Below, in pieces: positions 5,922-12,465 of a stretch of DNA of 17,896 nt. Source of the stretch: Patescibacteria group bacterium (lineage in GTDB: Bacteria; Patescibacteriota; Minisyncoccia; Phycocordibacterales; CAIRYW01); contig JAUPVJ010000046.1 of the NCBI GenBank assembly GCA_030917145.1, forward strand, positions 1 to 17,896, written 5' to 3'. Made by a program: the position numbers and the translations under genes. The notes beneath the pieces were generated by a model that did no database searches, had not been told where the DNA came from, and saw only the letters and a list, made by a program, of their open reading frames with translations. The first letter of the stretch is position 1, and each line of letters starts with the position of its first letter.

Positions 5922-7805
5922 TTAAAGAAGTCCTTCAGGATCTACTTTTACTCGTACATAAGGGGGAAGTGACATAAGTATACTTTTTAATCGCTCGTTA
6001 ACTTTTCCTTTTGGAAGTCGAAGTATCACATGACAAAGACTTACTCCTTTTCGTGTTTTGATAAAAGCAGGGAAAATTTCTGGATTAAATTCTTTTAAGT
6101 GTTCAATGATTTTTTTCGATTCACTCGCGATTTTTTCAGGGGTGCCGAGAATTGTGATCTTTATAATTTTTTTAAATGGTGGAAGATTGAATTGTTCTCG
6201 TAGGTTTGCTTCTTCTCGAATTATCTTTGAGATGTCACCGGAAACTCCGCTTTCAATCACCGAAAGAGAGGTGTCACGACCCTGAAGTAAAAAAAGTTCA
6301 CTCGCTAAAAGTTTCGCTTTGCTAATTATTTGTAAAATTCTTTCACTGATTCGAAAGTCAGGAATAGAAAGTAGGGAATCAAGCGACACAATCGCGCTGT
6401 AACTGACTTCTTCTTTTTCTAAATATTCTAAAGCCATCTCTGTGCCCACAAGCACTCCGCCTTTTTTTCTAAATTCTGTGATTACTTTTTCAACCTTCGC
6501 TTCTGTCTTAGTTTCATCGGCGTCGATTCGAAGTGGTGTGATCCCAGCGTCCTCTGTGATTTCATCTATGATTTTTTCTATAGCAATCCCAAAAGCTTCA
6601 AGACGCCAACTTCCACAATGTGTACAAGTCTCATGGGCGCTTCTTTTTGTCCCACAGTGGTGACAAATAAAAATATTTTCTTTTTCTTCTTTCTTTTTGT
6701 GTAAAGTAACTGAGGAACCACATTTTTGACATTTTACGACTTCACCACAATCTCTACAAAGGGTGATTGGCGCAAGGCCTCGTCGCGGAGCAAATAGAAA
6801 AACTTTTTTATTTTTCTGTTTTGCATAAATAAGCATTTCTAAAAGTTCTGGAGATAAAGCTTTAAATTCTTTTGGTTTTTGATCTTCTTCTTCGATTTTT
6901 TTTCTTTCAACGATCAATGTTTGGATCGGGTGGTGGATTTTTCCAGAAAGTCGTCCGTAAGGATTTAACTCTCCAAGGTTTAATTTCACATGAGTTTCAA
7001 CTCGCAGTATCAGGTCACCGAGAAAAAAGTTTGCACCTACACTTTTTGCCACATCGGAAGCAAAAACCCGCGCGTCTGTGTACGGAAAAATTTCTTTTTT
7101 ATAAAATTTTGAACTTTCGTTTTCGACAATTACAGCACCTACGTTTCTTGTTGCAAGATAGAGACTTTCACTTCCTCCAATAAATAAAAACGGATGAGTT
7201 TCTTTTTCTAGTGTTTCAAATAAGCTTTTTGTTTTGGTCTTTGTGTCGAGTGTTGAAAGAAGGGTATATTCTTCTATTCCTTTTTTTAATTTCTCAAAAA
7301 GCATTTTCCCAGATTTTTTTGTGGGAGTTAAGATGAAGACAGACTGTTTTTTGGCAAACATTTCTCGCACGATCCCTTTATATATATCGATGCGGTCATC
7401 TAGATTGTTTTGTATACAAAATTTCTCTCCTTTCTTTACATTTGCGTCTTTTTTGCCCGGTAAACTTTTGAGGCTTAAAAACTCTTCTTTAAAGTACGCT
7501 TTTAAAATTGCACCAGCTGGCTTTAAAAAATACTCAGCCGAATTTGAAACGGCCTCCATAAATTTTTCGTCAATTTCCTCAAGAGATTCTTTTGCTGTCT
7601 CGGGAATTTTTCGCAAAGCAAAATCAGCGGTTTTTATTTCTATCTTTGCTTCATTAGCTGGAGTGCATTTTAAAACTAAGCCACGAACATTTTTTTTTCG
7701 AAGTGGCACCTCGATTATTTTTCCAGGACTATATGCTTTTCCTGATAAATAAGAAAGTTCCTCAATATTGGTTTTTTCAATTGGAGAAATCAGTATTATG
7801 AACAT
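5922..7805 (-). CDS. priA: PriA-like protein (primosomal protein N') without helicase motifs
   Basis: Identity rests on the middle and end: APRRGLAPITLCRDCGEVVKC followed by the eight-cysteine zinc module (Cys350, 353, 359, 362, 381, 384, 394, 397), then IPDFRISERILQII and a PriA-like C-terminal domain (LREQFNLPPFKKIIKI). PriA normally unwinds DNA at stalled forks and loads the replicative helicase. Here the ATPase residues are gone: where Walker A GxTGSGKT should lie (about 130-142) there is CIQNNLDDRIDIY; the DEEH box reads VENESS (226-231); GTQM-x-KGHDFP reads GTEMALEYLEKEE (455-467); and the arginine-finger motif QVAGRAGR reads QIISKAKL (492-499). The 627-residue frame is unbroken, so this is not a frameshift. 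It is best seen as an ATPase-dead scaffold protein. A -10 box seven bases before the ATG suggests leaderless expression. Confidence 0.85.
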   Translation of the reverse strand: MFIILISPIEKTNIEELSYLSGKAYSPGKIIEVPLRKKNVRGLVLKCTPANEAKIEIKTADFALRKIPETAKESLEEIDEKFMEAVSNSAEYFLKPAGAILKAYFKEEFLSLKSLPGKKDANVKKGEKFCIQNNLDDRIDIYKGIVREMFAKKQSVFILTPTKKSGKMLFEKLKKGIEEYTLLSTLDTKTKTKSLFETLEKETHPFLFIGGSESLYLATRNVGAVIVENESSKFYKKEIFPYTDARVFASDVAKSVGANFFLGDLILRVETHVKLNLGELNPYGRLSGKIHHPIQTLIVERKKIEEEDQKPKEFKALSPELLEMLIYAKQKNKKVFLFAPRRGLAPITLCRDCGEVVKCQKCGSSVTLHKKKEEKENIFICHHCGTKRSAHETCTHCGSWRLEAFGIAIEKIIDEITEDAGITPLRIDADETKTEAKVEKVITEFRKKGGVLVGTEMALEYLEKEEVSYSAIVSLDSLLSIPDFRISERILQIISKAKLLASELFLLQGRDTSLSVIESGVSGDISKIIREEANLREQFNLPPFKKIIKITILGTPEKIASESKKIIEHLKEFNPEIFPAFIKTRKGVSLCHVILRLPKGKVNERLKSILMSLPPYVRVKVDPEGLL

Positions 7806-7812
7806 GTTTAAG

Positions 7813-7818
7813 AGTATA
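7813..7818 (-). promoter_or_regulatory. -10 box, probable leaderless start of priA
   Basis: TATACT on the minus strand ends seven bases before the priA ATG. Further TATACT-like boxes lie upstream in the repeat at 7821-7847. Confidence 0.5.
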
Positions 7819-7820
7819 CG

Positions 7821-7847
7821 GTATTTAGTATTTAGTATAAAGTATAA
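7821..7847. repeat. short tandem degenerate repeat between murA and priA
   Basis: The unit GTATTTA / GTATAAA is repeated about four times in the 63-base murA-priA gap. On the minus strand it yields several TATACT or TACTAA words that resemble -10 boxes. Confidence 0.6.
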
Positions 7848-7868
7848 GAAAAAAGAAAATTAAGGTCT

Positions 7869-9167
7869 TTAAAAGACGTTTATTTTTGCACCTAAATTTC
7901 GTAGTCGATTGCTTAAGTCCTCGTAACCACGATTGATCGAGTAGACATTGCGAAGGATCGAAGTACCTTCCGCTCCAAGCATTGCGATTAAAATAATCGC
8001 AGCGGGTCGAAGGGCTGGAGGGGTGACAATTTCATTTGCTTGCAGTTTGCTTTTTCCTCTTATGAAAACTCGGTGTGGATCAGCGAGTACCACGGTCGCT
8101 CCTAGTTTTTCGAGTTCTGTGTAATAGATTGCTCTTTTTTCAAACACCCAATCATGAATCAATGTCTCACCTTCCGCTTGTGTAGCAATAACCGCGAAGA
8201 AGGGAAGGTTGTCGATATTGATCCCAGGGTAAGGAAGCGGGTGAATTTTTTCTTTTAAAGCCATCATGTTTGAAGGAAAAGTTTCAAGATCTACAAGATT
8301 TGTAAATCCATTTTCTCCCAGATAGCTTTTTTTTATTTTATAAACAAAACCCATTTCTTTTAGTTTAAAAAGCTCTAGTGATAGGTAATCGATTGGAATC
8401 CTTTTAATTGTGATTTTAGAATTTGTGACAATTGCAGATGAAAGGAAAAACATCGCTTCAATCGGATCTTCTCCCATTTCAAATTCTACATTTTTGTCTA
8501 TGTTTTTTACCCCAGTGATTTTAAGTGTGTGTGTACCGACGCCTTCAATTTTTATTCCAAGTGAAATCAAAAAATGACAAAGGTCGACTACCATATAGTT
8601 GCAAGATGCAAAGCGGATCACTGTTTCTCCTTCGATTCTAGAAGCTCCAAGGATTGCGTTTTCCGTCACAGTGTCTCCTTGTTCCGAAAGTAAAAAGTCA
8701 GAGGGCACTAGATTTTTTGCGGTCACTTTATACTCACTTTTTTTTGTTTCGATTTTTACATTGAAATTTTGCAAAGCTCCAAAGTGCGGAGCAACAGCGC
8801 GGTTCCCAAGTTTGCAACCACCAGCGTGGGGAATAGAAAAAGAATCAAACTCGTGGATCAAGCTTCCGATCATCATGATCGCGCTTCTGGTTTTTGTTGC
8901 CGACTCTTTATTTATCTTTTTTATGTTTAGTTTTTTTCTTTTTAAAACAAGATCATCCTTTTCCCAAGCGACATCCATACCAATGCTTTGAAGTACTTCG
9001 ATGATTCTAAAAACCTCTTCAATCTTTGGAACTTTTTTTAGTCGAGTTACACCTTTGTTTAAAAGGGAAGCGCAAAGAATTGAAACAGCAGAATTTTTTG
9101 CCTTTAAAATTGTCACTTCGCCTTTGAGTTTCTTTCCTCCCTCAATCTTAAAATTTAAGCTTTCCAT
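7869..9167 (-). CDS. murA: UDP-N-acetylglucosamine 1-carboxyvinyltransferase
   Basis: MurA performs the first committed step of peptidoglycan synthesis, adding enolpyruvate from PEP to UDP-GlcNAc. At 432 residues it has normal length and the inside-out barrel layout. Catalytic residues are recognisable: KAKN (Lys24, Asn25, the usual GAKN), HAGGCKLGNR with the active-site Cys118 and Arg123, the Asp of NIDN in place of the usual TDMQ, and the late Arg in PPALRPAA. Several usually fixed words are changed (PGFPTD reads PGINID; DLRASA reads PALRPA), so it is a divergent but apparently active member. The retained Cys is the residue alkylated by fosfomycin. An extended -10 box ends seven bases before the ATG. 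Its neighbours priA, def and fmt are read in the same direction. Confidence 0.93.
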   Translation of the reverse strand: MESLNFKIEGGKKLKGEVTILKAKNSAVSILCASLLNKGVTRLKKVPKIEEVFRIIEVLQSIGMDVAWEKDDLVLKRKKLNIKKINKESATKTRSAIMMIGSLIHEFDSFSIPHAGGCKLGNRAVAPHFGALQNFNVKIETKKSEYKVTAKNLVPSDFLLSEQGDTVTENAILGASRIEGETVIRFASCNYMVVDLCHFLISLGIKIEGVGTHTLKITGVKNIDKNVEFEMGEDPIEAMFFLSSAIVTNSKITIKRIPIDYLSLELFKLKEMGFVYKIKKSYLGENGFTNLVDLETFPSNMMALKEKIHPLPYPGINIDNLPFFAVIATQAEGETLIHDWVFEKRAIYYTELEKLGATVVLADPHRVFIRGKSKLQANEIVTPPALRPAAIILIAMLGAEGTSILRNVYSINRGYEDLSNRLRNLGAKINVF

Positions 9168-9174
9168 GGAGACG

Positions 9175-9183
9175 ATTGTAACA
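9175..9183 (-). promoter_or_regulatory. extended -10 promoter, leaderless start of murA
   Basis: TGt-TACAAT on the minus strand ends seven bases before the murA ATG; it is the same word as in front of the DUF167 gene and has no obvious -35 partner. Confidence 0.6.
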
Positions 9184-9201
9184 TATCGAGAGCAAGTTTA
9201 T

Positions 9202-9230
9202 AAAAAAATACACCCCATTTTATTGGTGTG
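9202..9230 (-). terminator. probable intrinsic terminator of the two-TM gene
   Basis: On the minus strand ACACCA pairs with TGGGGTGT with one bulged G and an AT-rich loop, followed by A and seven T. It overlaps the stop codon of the upstream gene. Confidence 0.65.
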
Positions 9231-9678
9231 TGCGGATACGAACGTTTCTAAAGATTTTTTTTCCCTCACGATCTCGTTCGAGTACGGCGAGGCCCTTTTC
9301 AGGGTATGTCTCACCTTCGACGATTATCGTTTGTGGGCCACCTCTATACTCTACTTCTCCTTGGTAGACTCTTCCCACTTGGGTTACCTTGTAGTACGTG
9401 ATATTTTTTTCTGGAACTGGGTCCACAAAGTAAGCTCTGTTAAGCTCTAAAGCATCAATGCCTGTGTCTGCTTCCTCAGTTATAAAGAGTGTTCGGCAAT
9501 TACGCTTTAGTAAAAAATCTGAAAGGAAGCAAATCGTCAACAATGGGAGGGTGCGAAAAAAACCGTCAATGTACCAAGGCGCTTCTGTGTTTTCAGTCAG
9601 TATTTTACTTACCGCAACTCCTGCGAGACCTCCTAATCCAAAGAAATAGAGCCTCAAGGCAAAATAAGAAAGTTTCAT
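9220..9678 (-). CDS. unknown protein with two N-terminal membrane segments
   Basis: No family is recognised. From the ATG at 9678 the protein has 152 residues: a first hydrophobic segment (about residues 4-25, with YFFGLGGLAGVAVSKIL), a second (about 39-54, LPLLTICFLSDFLL), then a soluble, strand-rich domain of about 95 residues containing YYKVTQVGRVYQGEVEYRGG. The open frame runs 14 codons further upstream, but that extension covers the promoter (TTGACA-17-TACTAT), so the later ATG is preferred. Its promoter is divergent from that of the 50-residue membrane peptide gene at 9791. It forms a single-gene unit with its own terminator before murA. Confidence 0.7.
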   Translation of the reverse strand: MKLSYFALRLYFFGLGGLAGVAVSKILTENTEAPWYIDGFFRTLPLLTICFLSDFLLKRNCRTLFITEEADTGIDALELNRAYFVDPVPEKNITYYKVTQVGRVYQGEVEYRGGPQTIIVEGETYPEKGLAVLERDREGKKIFRNVRIRTHQ

Positions 9679-9688
9679 GTCTGTAAAA

Positions 9689-9717
9689 ATAGTATGGACT
9701 TGGTGGGGGGTTGTCAA
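9689..9717 (-). promoter_or_regulatory. full promoter of the two-TM gene
   Basis: On the minus strand a perfect TTGACA (9712-9717) and TACTAT (9689-9694) lie 17 bases apart. The RNA would start about four bases before the ATG at 9678. Confidence 0.75.
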
Positions 9718-9727
9718 CAAAATTGAC

Positions 9728-9756
9728 TTGCTTTTTTAGCTTATTTGTGCTACTAT
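9728..9756 (+). promoter_or_regulatory. promoter of the 50-residue membrane peptide gene
   Basis: TTGCTT (9728-9733) and TACTAT (9751-9756) are 17 bases apart, and TGc directly before the -10 makes it extended. The leader would be about 28 bases. The promoter is back to back with that of the two-TM gene. Confidence 0.6.
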
Positions 9757-9790
9757 TATCTCAGTTCAACGTCCAACCCCATCTATTATT

Positions 9791-9943
9791 ATGATCTCTG
9801 AAGCACTTTTTCAGCAAATGACCGAACACCCGGTGCGGGCCATGGTAGGTCTGCCACTGGTTGCTCTCTGTATCGTCTTGGTTGTCTTTGTGGGGAATAT
9901 TCTCCTGAAGAAGATCGAGAAGATGTTTTCGAGGTCTCCTTAA
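9791..9943 (+). CDS. unknown 50-residue single-pass membrane peptide
   Basis: This short frame begins MISEALFQQMTEHPVR, continues with a hydrophobic segment of about 22 residues (roughly 17-38, VGLPLVALCIVLVVFVG and onward), and ends in a basic tail with KKIEKMFSRSP, so the C-terminus should face the cytoplasm. It is supported as a gene by its own extended promoter upstream, a terminator hairpin that starts at its last codons, and codon use richer in G+C than the surrounding DNA. No family is recognised. Possible roles include a small membrane regulator or a toxin-like peptide, but nothing here decides between them. There is no Shine-Dalgarno sequence. Confidence 0.7.
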   Translation: MISEALFQQMTEHPVRAMVGLPLVALCIVLVVFVGNILLKKIEKMFSRSP

Positions 9944-9975
9944 CAACTGTGTTGTTCGGGAGATCTATTTTTTTT
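9932..9975 (+). terminator. intrinsic terminator of the 50-residue gene
   Basis: A two-part stem, AGGTCTCC with GGAGATCT (one G-T pair) and inside it AACAAC with GTTGTT, has a TGT loop and is followed by A and eight T or more. The stop codon is inside the stem. Confidence 0.88.
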
Positions 9976-9999
9976 GTGTACGAAAACTAAAAAATTCTG

Positions 10000-10005
10000 T
10001 ATGAT
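10000..10005 (+). promoter_or_regulatory. -10 box, probable leaderless start of mreB copy 1
   Basis: TATGAT ends seven bases before the ATG at 10013. An AGGAG in between is only two bases from the ATG, too close for normal ribosome binding. A weak TTGTGT lies 20 bases upstream. Confidence 0.45.
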
Positions 10006-10012
10006 AGGAGTA

Positions 10013-11026
10013 ATGAAATTTTTTGGAAAAAAACTTGGAATTGATCTTGGTACTGCAAACACTCTTGTCTTCATACCAGGAAAGGGAATTGTTTTAAACG
10101 AGCCTTCTGTTGTTGCGGTCTCTCCTTCAGACAATAAAATCTTGGCAGTAGGAAACGACGCAAAAGATATGATTGGAAAAACTCCAGACAACATCATTGC
10201 TTACCGACCTCTTAAAGATGGAGTGATCGCAGACTATAGAGTGACTGAAGCAATGCTTCGATACTATATTTCAAAAGCTCTACCAAAGTGGAATATTTGG
10301 AAACCAGAAGTCATGATCTCGGTTCCCGCAGGTGTGACCTCTACCGAAAGACGAGCCGTGATCGAAGCTGCGATCAAAGCCGGAGCAAAAAATGCATACG
10401 TAGTAAAAGAGCCGATTTTGGCTGCAATCGGTGCGGGGATTTCGATTTACGAACCAAAAGGACACATGGTGGTAGACATCGGAGGAGGAACAACAGACGT
10501 TGCTGTGATTTCTTTGGGAGGAATTGTGGCTTCCACTTCTGTAAAATGTGCGGGAAATAAAATCGACGCTGCGATTGTCGACTACGTGAAGAAAAATTAT
10601 AACCTGATGGTTGGAGACAAAACTGCTGAAGATATAAAAATAAACATAGGATCTGCCGTTCCAGAAGAAAATGAACTTTCAATGATGGTAAAGGGGCGCG
10701 ATTGTCTTTCTGGACTTCCACGATCTGTTGAAATCAAAACAAATGAAATTGTACGAGCGATTGGAAAGGAGTTGCGCGAAATGATTCAAGCTATAAAAGA
10801 TGTTTTACAAGAGACTCCGCCAGAACTTGCGTCCGATATTATTGACCAGGGAATTACAATGACCGGAGGATCTTCACAGCTTCGAAATTTACCAGAACTC
10901 GTTTTGCGACGAACTGGAGTAAAAGCTGTACTTGCTGACAAAGCGATTTACTGTGTAGCTCTTGGAACTGGAATTGCGCTTGAGCATTTGGATACATATA
11001 AGAAGTCGATAATCACGAAGCGATAA
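10013..11026 (+). CDS. mreB: MreB-family actin homologue, copy 1
   Basis: MreB forms membrane-bound filaments that guide wall synthesis in rod-shaped cells. The 337-residue protein has the actin-fold ATP motifs: phosphate 1 LGIDLGTANT (residues 8-17), phosphate 2 DIGGGTTDVAVISLGG (155-170), and the adenosine motif MTGGSSQLRNLPEL. The N-terminus MKFFGKKL can serve as the membrane-binding amphipathic end. A TTG 39 bases upstream is in frame, but the ATG at 10013 matches MreB length and the -10 position. Unlike copy 2 at 15140, it stands alone, with no mreC or mreD behind it, and ends in a perfect palindromic terminator. It is clearly diverged from copy 2 (for example KPEVMISVPAGVTSTERR against GPRVVVGVPSGITNVERR), so probably a distinct paralogue. 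Confidence 0.95.
   Translation: MKFFGKKLGIDLGTANTLVFIPGKGIVLNEPSVVAVSPSDNKILAVGNDAKDMIGKTPDNIIAYRPLKDGVIADYRVTEAMLRYYISKALPKWNIWKPEVMISVPAGVTSTERRAVIEAAIKAGAKNAYVVKEPILAAIGAGISIYEPKGHMVVDIGGGTTDVAVISLGGIVASTSVKCAGNKIDAAIVDYVKKNYNLMVGDKTAEDIKINIGSAVPEENELSMMVKGRDCLSGLPRSVEIKTNEIVRAIGKELREMIQAIKDVLQETPPELASDIIDQGITMTGGSSQLRNLPELVLRRTGVKAVLADKAIYCVALGTGIALEHLDTYKKSIITKR
10466..10527 (+). repeat. 62-base tract almost identical to 15611-15672 (mreB copy 1)
   Basis: Over 62 bases covering the phosphate 2 motif, 60 are identical to mreB copy 2, and both differences are silent third-position changes (at 10486 and 10507). Flanking DNA on both sides diverges at once. Confidence 0.9.
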
Positions 11027-11030
11027 CACA

Positions 11031-11069
11031 GGCTCTAGCTATTAGGCTTTAGGCACTAGTTAAAGCTAT
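11031..11069. repeat. degenerate AGCTTTAGGC-type intergenic repeat, left arm
   Basis: The stretch after mreB copy 1 is built of related words (GGCTCTAGCTATTAGGC, CTTTAGGCACTAG). Similar words appear in inverted orientation at 11126-11163. Such low-complexity intergenic repeats are common in CPR genomes. Confidence 0.5.
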
Positions 11070-11112
11070 CCCATCAATTTTACGCTATAGCGTAAAATTG
11101 ATGGGTTTTTTT
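11070..11112 (+). terminator. perfect palindromic terminator after mreB copy 1
   Basis: A 17-bp perfect stem (11070-11086 with 11089-11105) with only AT between the arms is followed by seven T. The upper part has the AT-rich core TTTTACGC/GCGTAAAA. It ends the mreB copy 1 transcript. Confidence 0.93.
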
Positions 11113-11125
11113 GTTATGTATTAAA

Positions 11126-11163
11126 AAGCTTGAAAGCCACAAGCTCTAAGCTAAAAGCTGTCT
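11126..11163. repeat. degenerate AGCTTTAGGC-type intergenic repeat, right arm
   Basis: Words such as AAGCTTGAAAGCCACAAGC and AAGCTAAAAGCTG resemble the reverse complement of the stretch at 11031-11069. The holB frame can be read through it, but it is better explained as non-coding repeat. Confidence 0.45.
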
Positions 11164-11182
11164 GTGTGTCTGATTTAATTAG

Positions 11183-11212
11183 TTTACGGCTTCTCAATCT
11201 TTGGTTTATAAT
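11183..11212 (+). promoter_or_regulatory. promoter of the holB-like gene, leaderless
   Basis: TTTACG (11183-11188) and a perfect TATAAT (11207-11212) are 18 bases apart. The -10 ends seven bases before the ATG at 11220, which supports that start rather than the longer frame from 11130. Confidence 0.6.
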
Positions 11213-11219
11213 CATGTTT

Positions 11220-11855
11220 ATGAAGAATGTCTTAAATCACCACGCATATTTGATAATCGGAGAAAAAGAAAGCGGGGAAGAGGTGATTTCAAATATTTTT
11301 AAAGAGACGGAAATTGAAACAACTCAAGACCCAGATGTTTTTGTTTTTGATTATGAGCGGATGTATCTAGAAGATGCACAGGCGTTGGTTGCTATGGAAA
11401 ACAAATCTCCAGTTTCGCTAGATTTTAAATACATCACCCTTCACATAGGAAGTATTGTCTGGGAAGCGCAAAATGCACTTTTAAAACTTTTTGAAGATCC
11501 AGGAAGGACAAAATTTTTTATAGTTTCTGAAAGTAAATCTCTTTTTTTACCAACTTTACTTTCTCGTTTTGAAATCATCGAAACTCCAAAAAAAGAAAAT
11601 ACAAAAAGAGGTGGAAAGAAATTTTTAGATGCATCGATTGCAGAGCGATTGAAGATGATCTCTTCTTTACTTGAAGAAATTTCTGAAGGAAAAAAAAGTC
11701 GTCGAGATGCTCGGGCTTTGCTTTTAGACCTCCGGACTTCTTTAAAAGGTATTGACCCCAAAAAACAATCCAGTGTTCTTCATGCTTTAAAATACGCTTC
11801 AGACACATCTTCGTCTCTAAAACTTTTGCTCGAATCCATCGCTCTTTCTATCTAG
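11220..11855 (+). CDS. holB: truncated DNA polymerase III delta' (clamp-loader-like) subunit
   Basis: The family is recognised from EAQNALLKLFEDPGRTKFFIVSESKSLFLPTLLSRF, which matches the delta'/DnaX segment ExAANALLKxLEEPP...LLPTIxSRC. It would act in loading the sliding clamp. With 211 residues it is far shorter than usual delta' (about 330). It has no Walker A motif and no zinc-binding cysteines; the usual SRC reads SRF. The N-terminus MKNVLNHHAYLIIGEKESG keeps the usual HAYLFxG start. The C-terminal collar domain is only about 75 residues. The frame extends 30 codons upstream through a repeat, but the TATAAT at 11207 argues for this ATG. It precedes frr by 44 bases. Confidence 0.78.
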   Translation: MKNVLNHHAYLIIGEKESGEEVISNIFKETEIETTQDPDVFVFDYERMYLEDAQALVAMENKSPVSLDFKYITLHIGSIVWEAQNALLKLFEDPGRTKFFIVSESKSLFLPTLLSRFEIIETPKKENTKRGGKKFLDASIAERLKMISSLLEEISEGKKSRRDARALLLDLRTSLKGIDPKKQSSVLHALKYASDTSSSLKLLLESIALSI

Positions 11856-11884
11856 TAAAAAAACTTTCTAAAAAAAGAGTGATC

Positions 11885-11893
11885 TGTTAGAAT
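11885..11893 (+). promoter_or_regulatory. extended -10 promoter, leaderless start of frr
   Basis: TGt-TAGAAT ends exactly six bases before the frr ATG, predicting an RNA that begins with AUG. No -35 box is seen at the expected position. Confidence 0.6.
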
Positions 11894-11899
11894 AGCCAT

Positions 11900-12451
11900 A
11901 TGGCATATAATTTTTCAAACCTAAAAACAAAATTACAAGAGACAGAAAGGTGGCTTTCAGGGGAGCTTTCGTCTGTACGTACTGGGCGAGCGACTCCTAT
12001 GGTTTTAGACTCTGTAAAAGTAGAATCTTACGGAAGTGAGATGTCTATTCCACAGGTAGCGAGCGTGACGAGTGAAGACCCTCGGACACTGCGAATTACT
12101 CCTTGGGACAACACCCTGATCAAAGCGATCGAAAAAGCAATCGTGGTTTCAAACCTAGGTCTTTCTGTTTCTGTAGACGATAAAGGACTTCGTGTTGCAT
12201 TTCCAGCACTAACTGCTGAAAGCCGAACTCAGTTTGTAAAAATTGCAAAAGCAAAAGTAGAAGACGCGAAAGTCGCAGCGCGGATGGAAAGGAATAAAAC
12301 AAACGACGATCTTCAATCTCAAAAGAAAGAAGGGTCAATGAGTGAAGATGAGGTGGCAAAAGCGAAAGCTGAACTTGAAAAAATTATCAAAGAAGCAACT
12401 GATAAATTTACTGAATTGGGAGATAAAAAAGAAACCGAGATCTTAGGTTAA
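11900..12451 (+). CDS. frr: ribosome recycling factor
   Basis: RRF acts with EF-G to split the ribosome after termination. The 183-residue protein has the normal length (about 185) and order: the first long helix with WLSGELSSVRTGRATPMVLD, the beta domain with YGSEMSIPQVASVTSEDPRTLRITPWD, and the last two helices with SRTQFVKIAKAKVEDAKVAARMERN and a final KKETEI end. The conserved Arg-Thr-Gly-Arg-Ala signature is intact. The start is fixed by an extended -10 box six bases upstream. rseP follows after 14 bases, so the two may share an mRNA. Confidence 0.97.
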   Translation: MAYNFSNLKTKLQETERWLSGELSSVRTGRATPMVLDSVKVESYGSEMSIPQVASVTSEDPRTLRITPWDNTLIKAIEKAIVVSNLGLSVSVDDKGLRVAFPALTAESRTQFVKIAKAKVEDAKVAARMERNKTNDDLQSQKKEGSMSEDEVAKAKAELEKIIKEATDKFTELGDKKETEILG

Positions 12452-12465
12452 TATTTTTTATAAAC

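Noticed and set aside
7234..7752. Long plus-strand frame opposite priA (and others opposite murA, for example 8599-8991)
   Set aside because: They are mirror frames of clear minus-strand genes, rich in Phe and Ser from complementing Lys/Glu codons, without promoters of their own.
5922..7805. Sequencing error or frameshift as the reason for missing PriA motifs
   Set aside because: The frame is continuous, flanking segments align in register with PriA, and the losses are spread over four separate motifs.
11130..11219. N-terminal extension of the holB-like protein
   Set aside because: It would translate a degenerate intergenic repeat and the promoter; TATAAT at 11207 fits a start at 11220.
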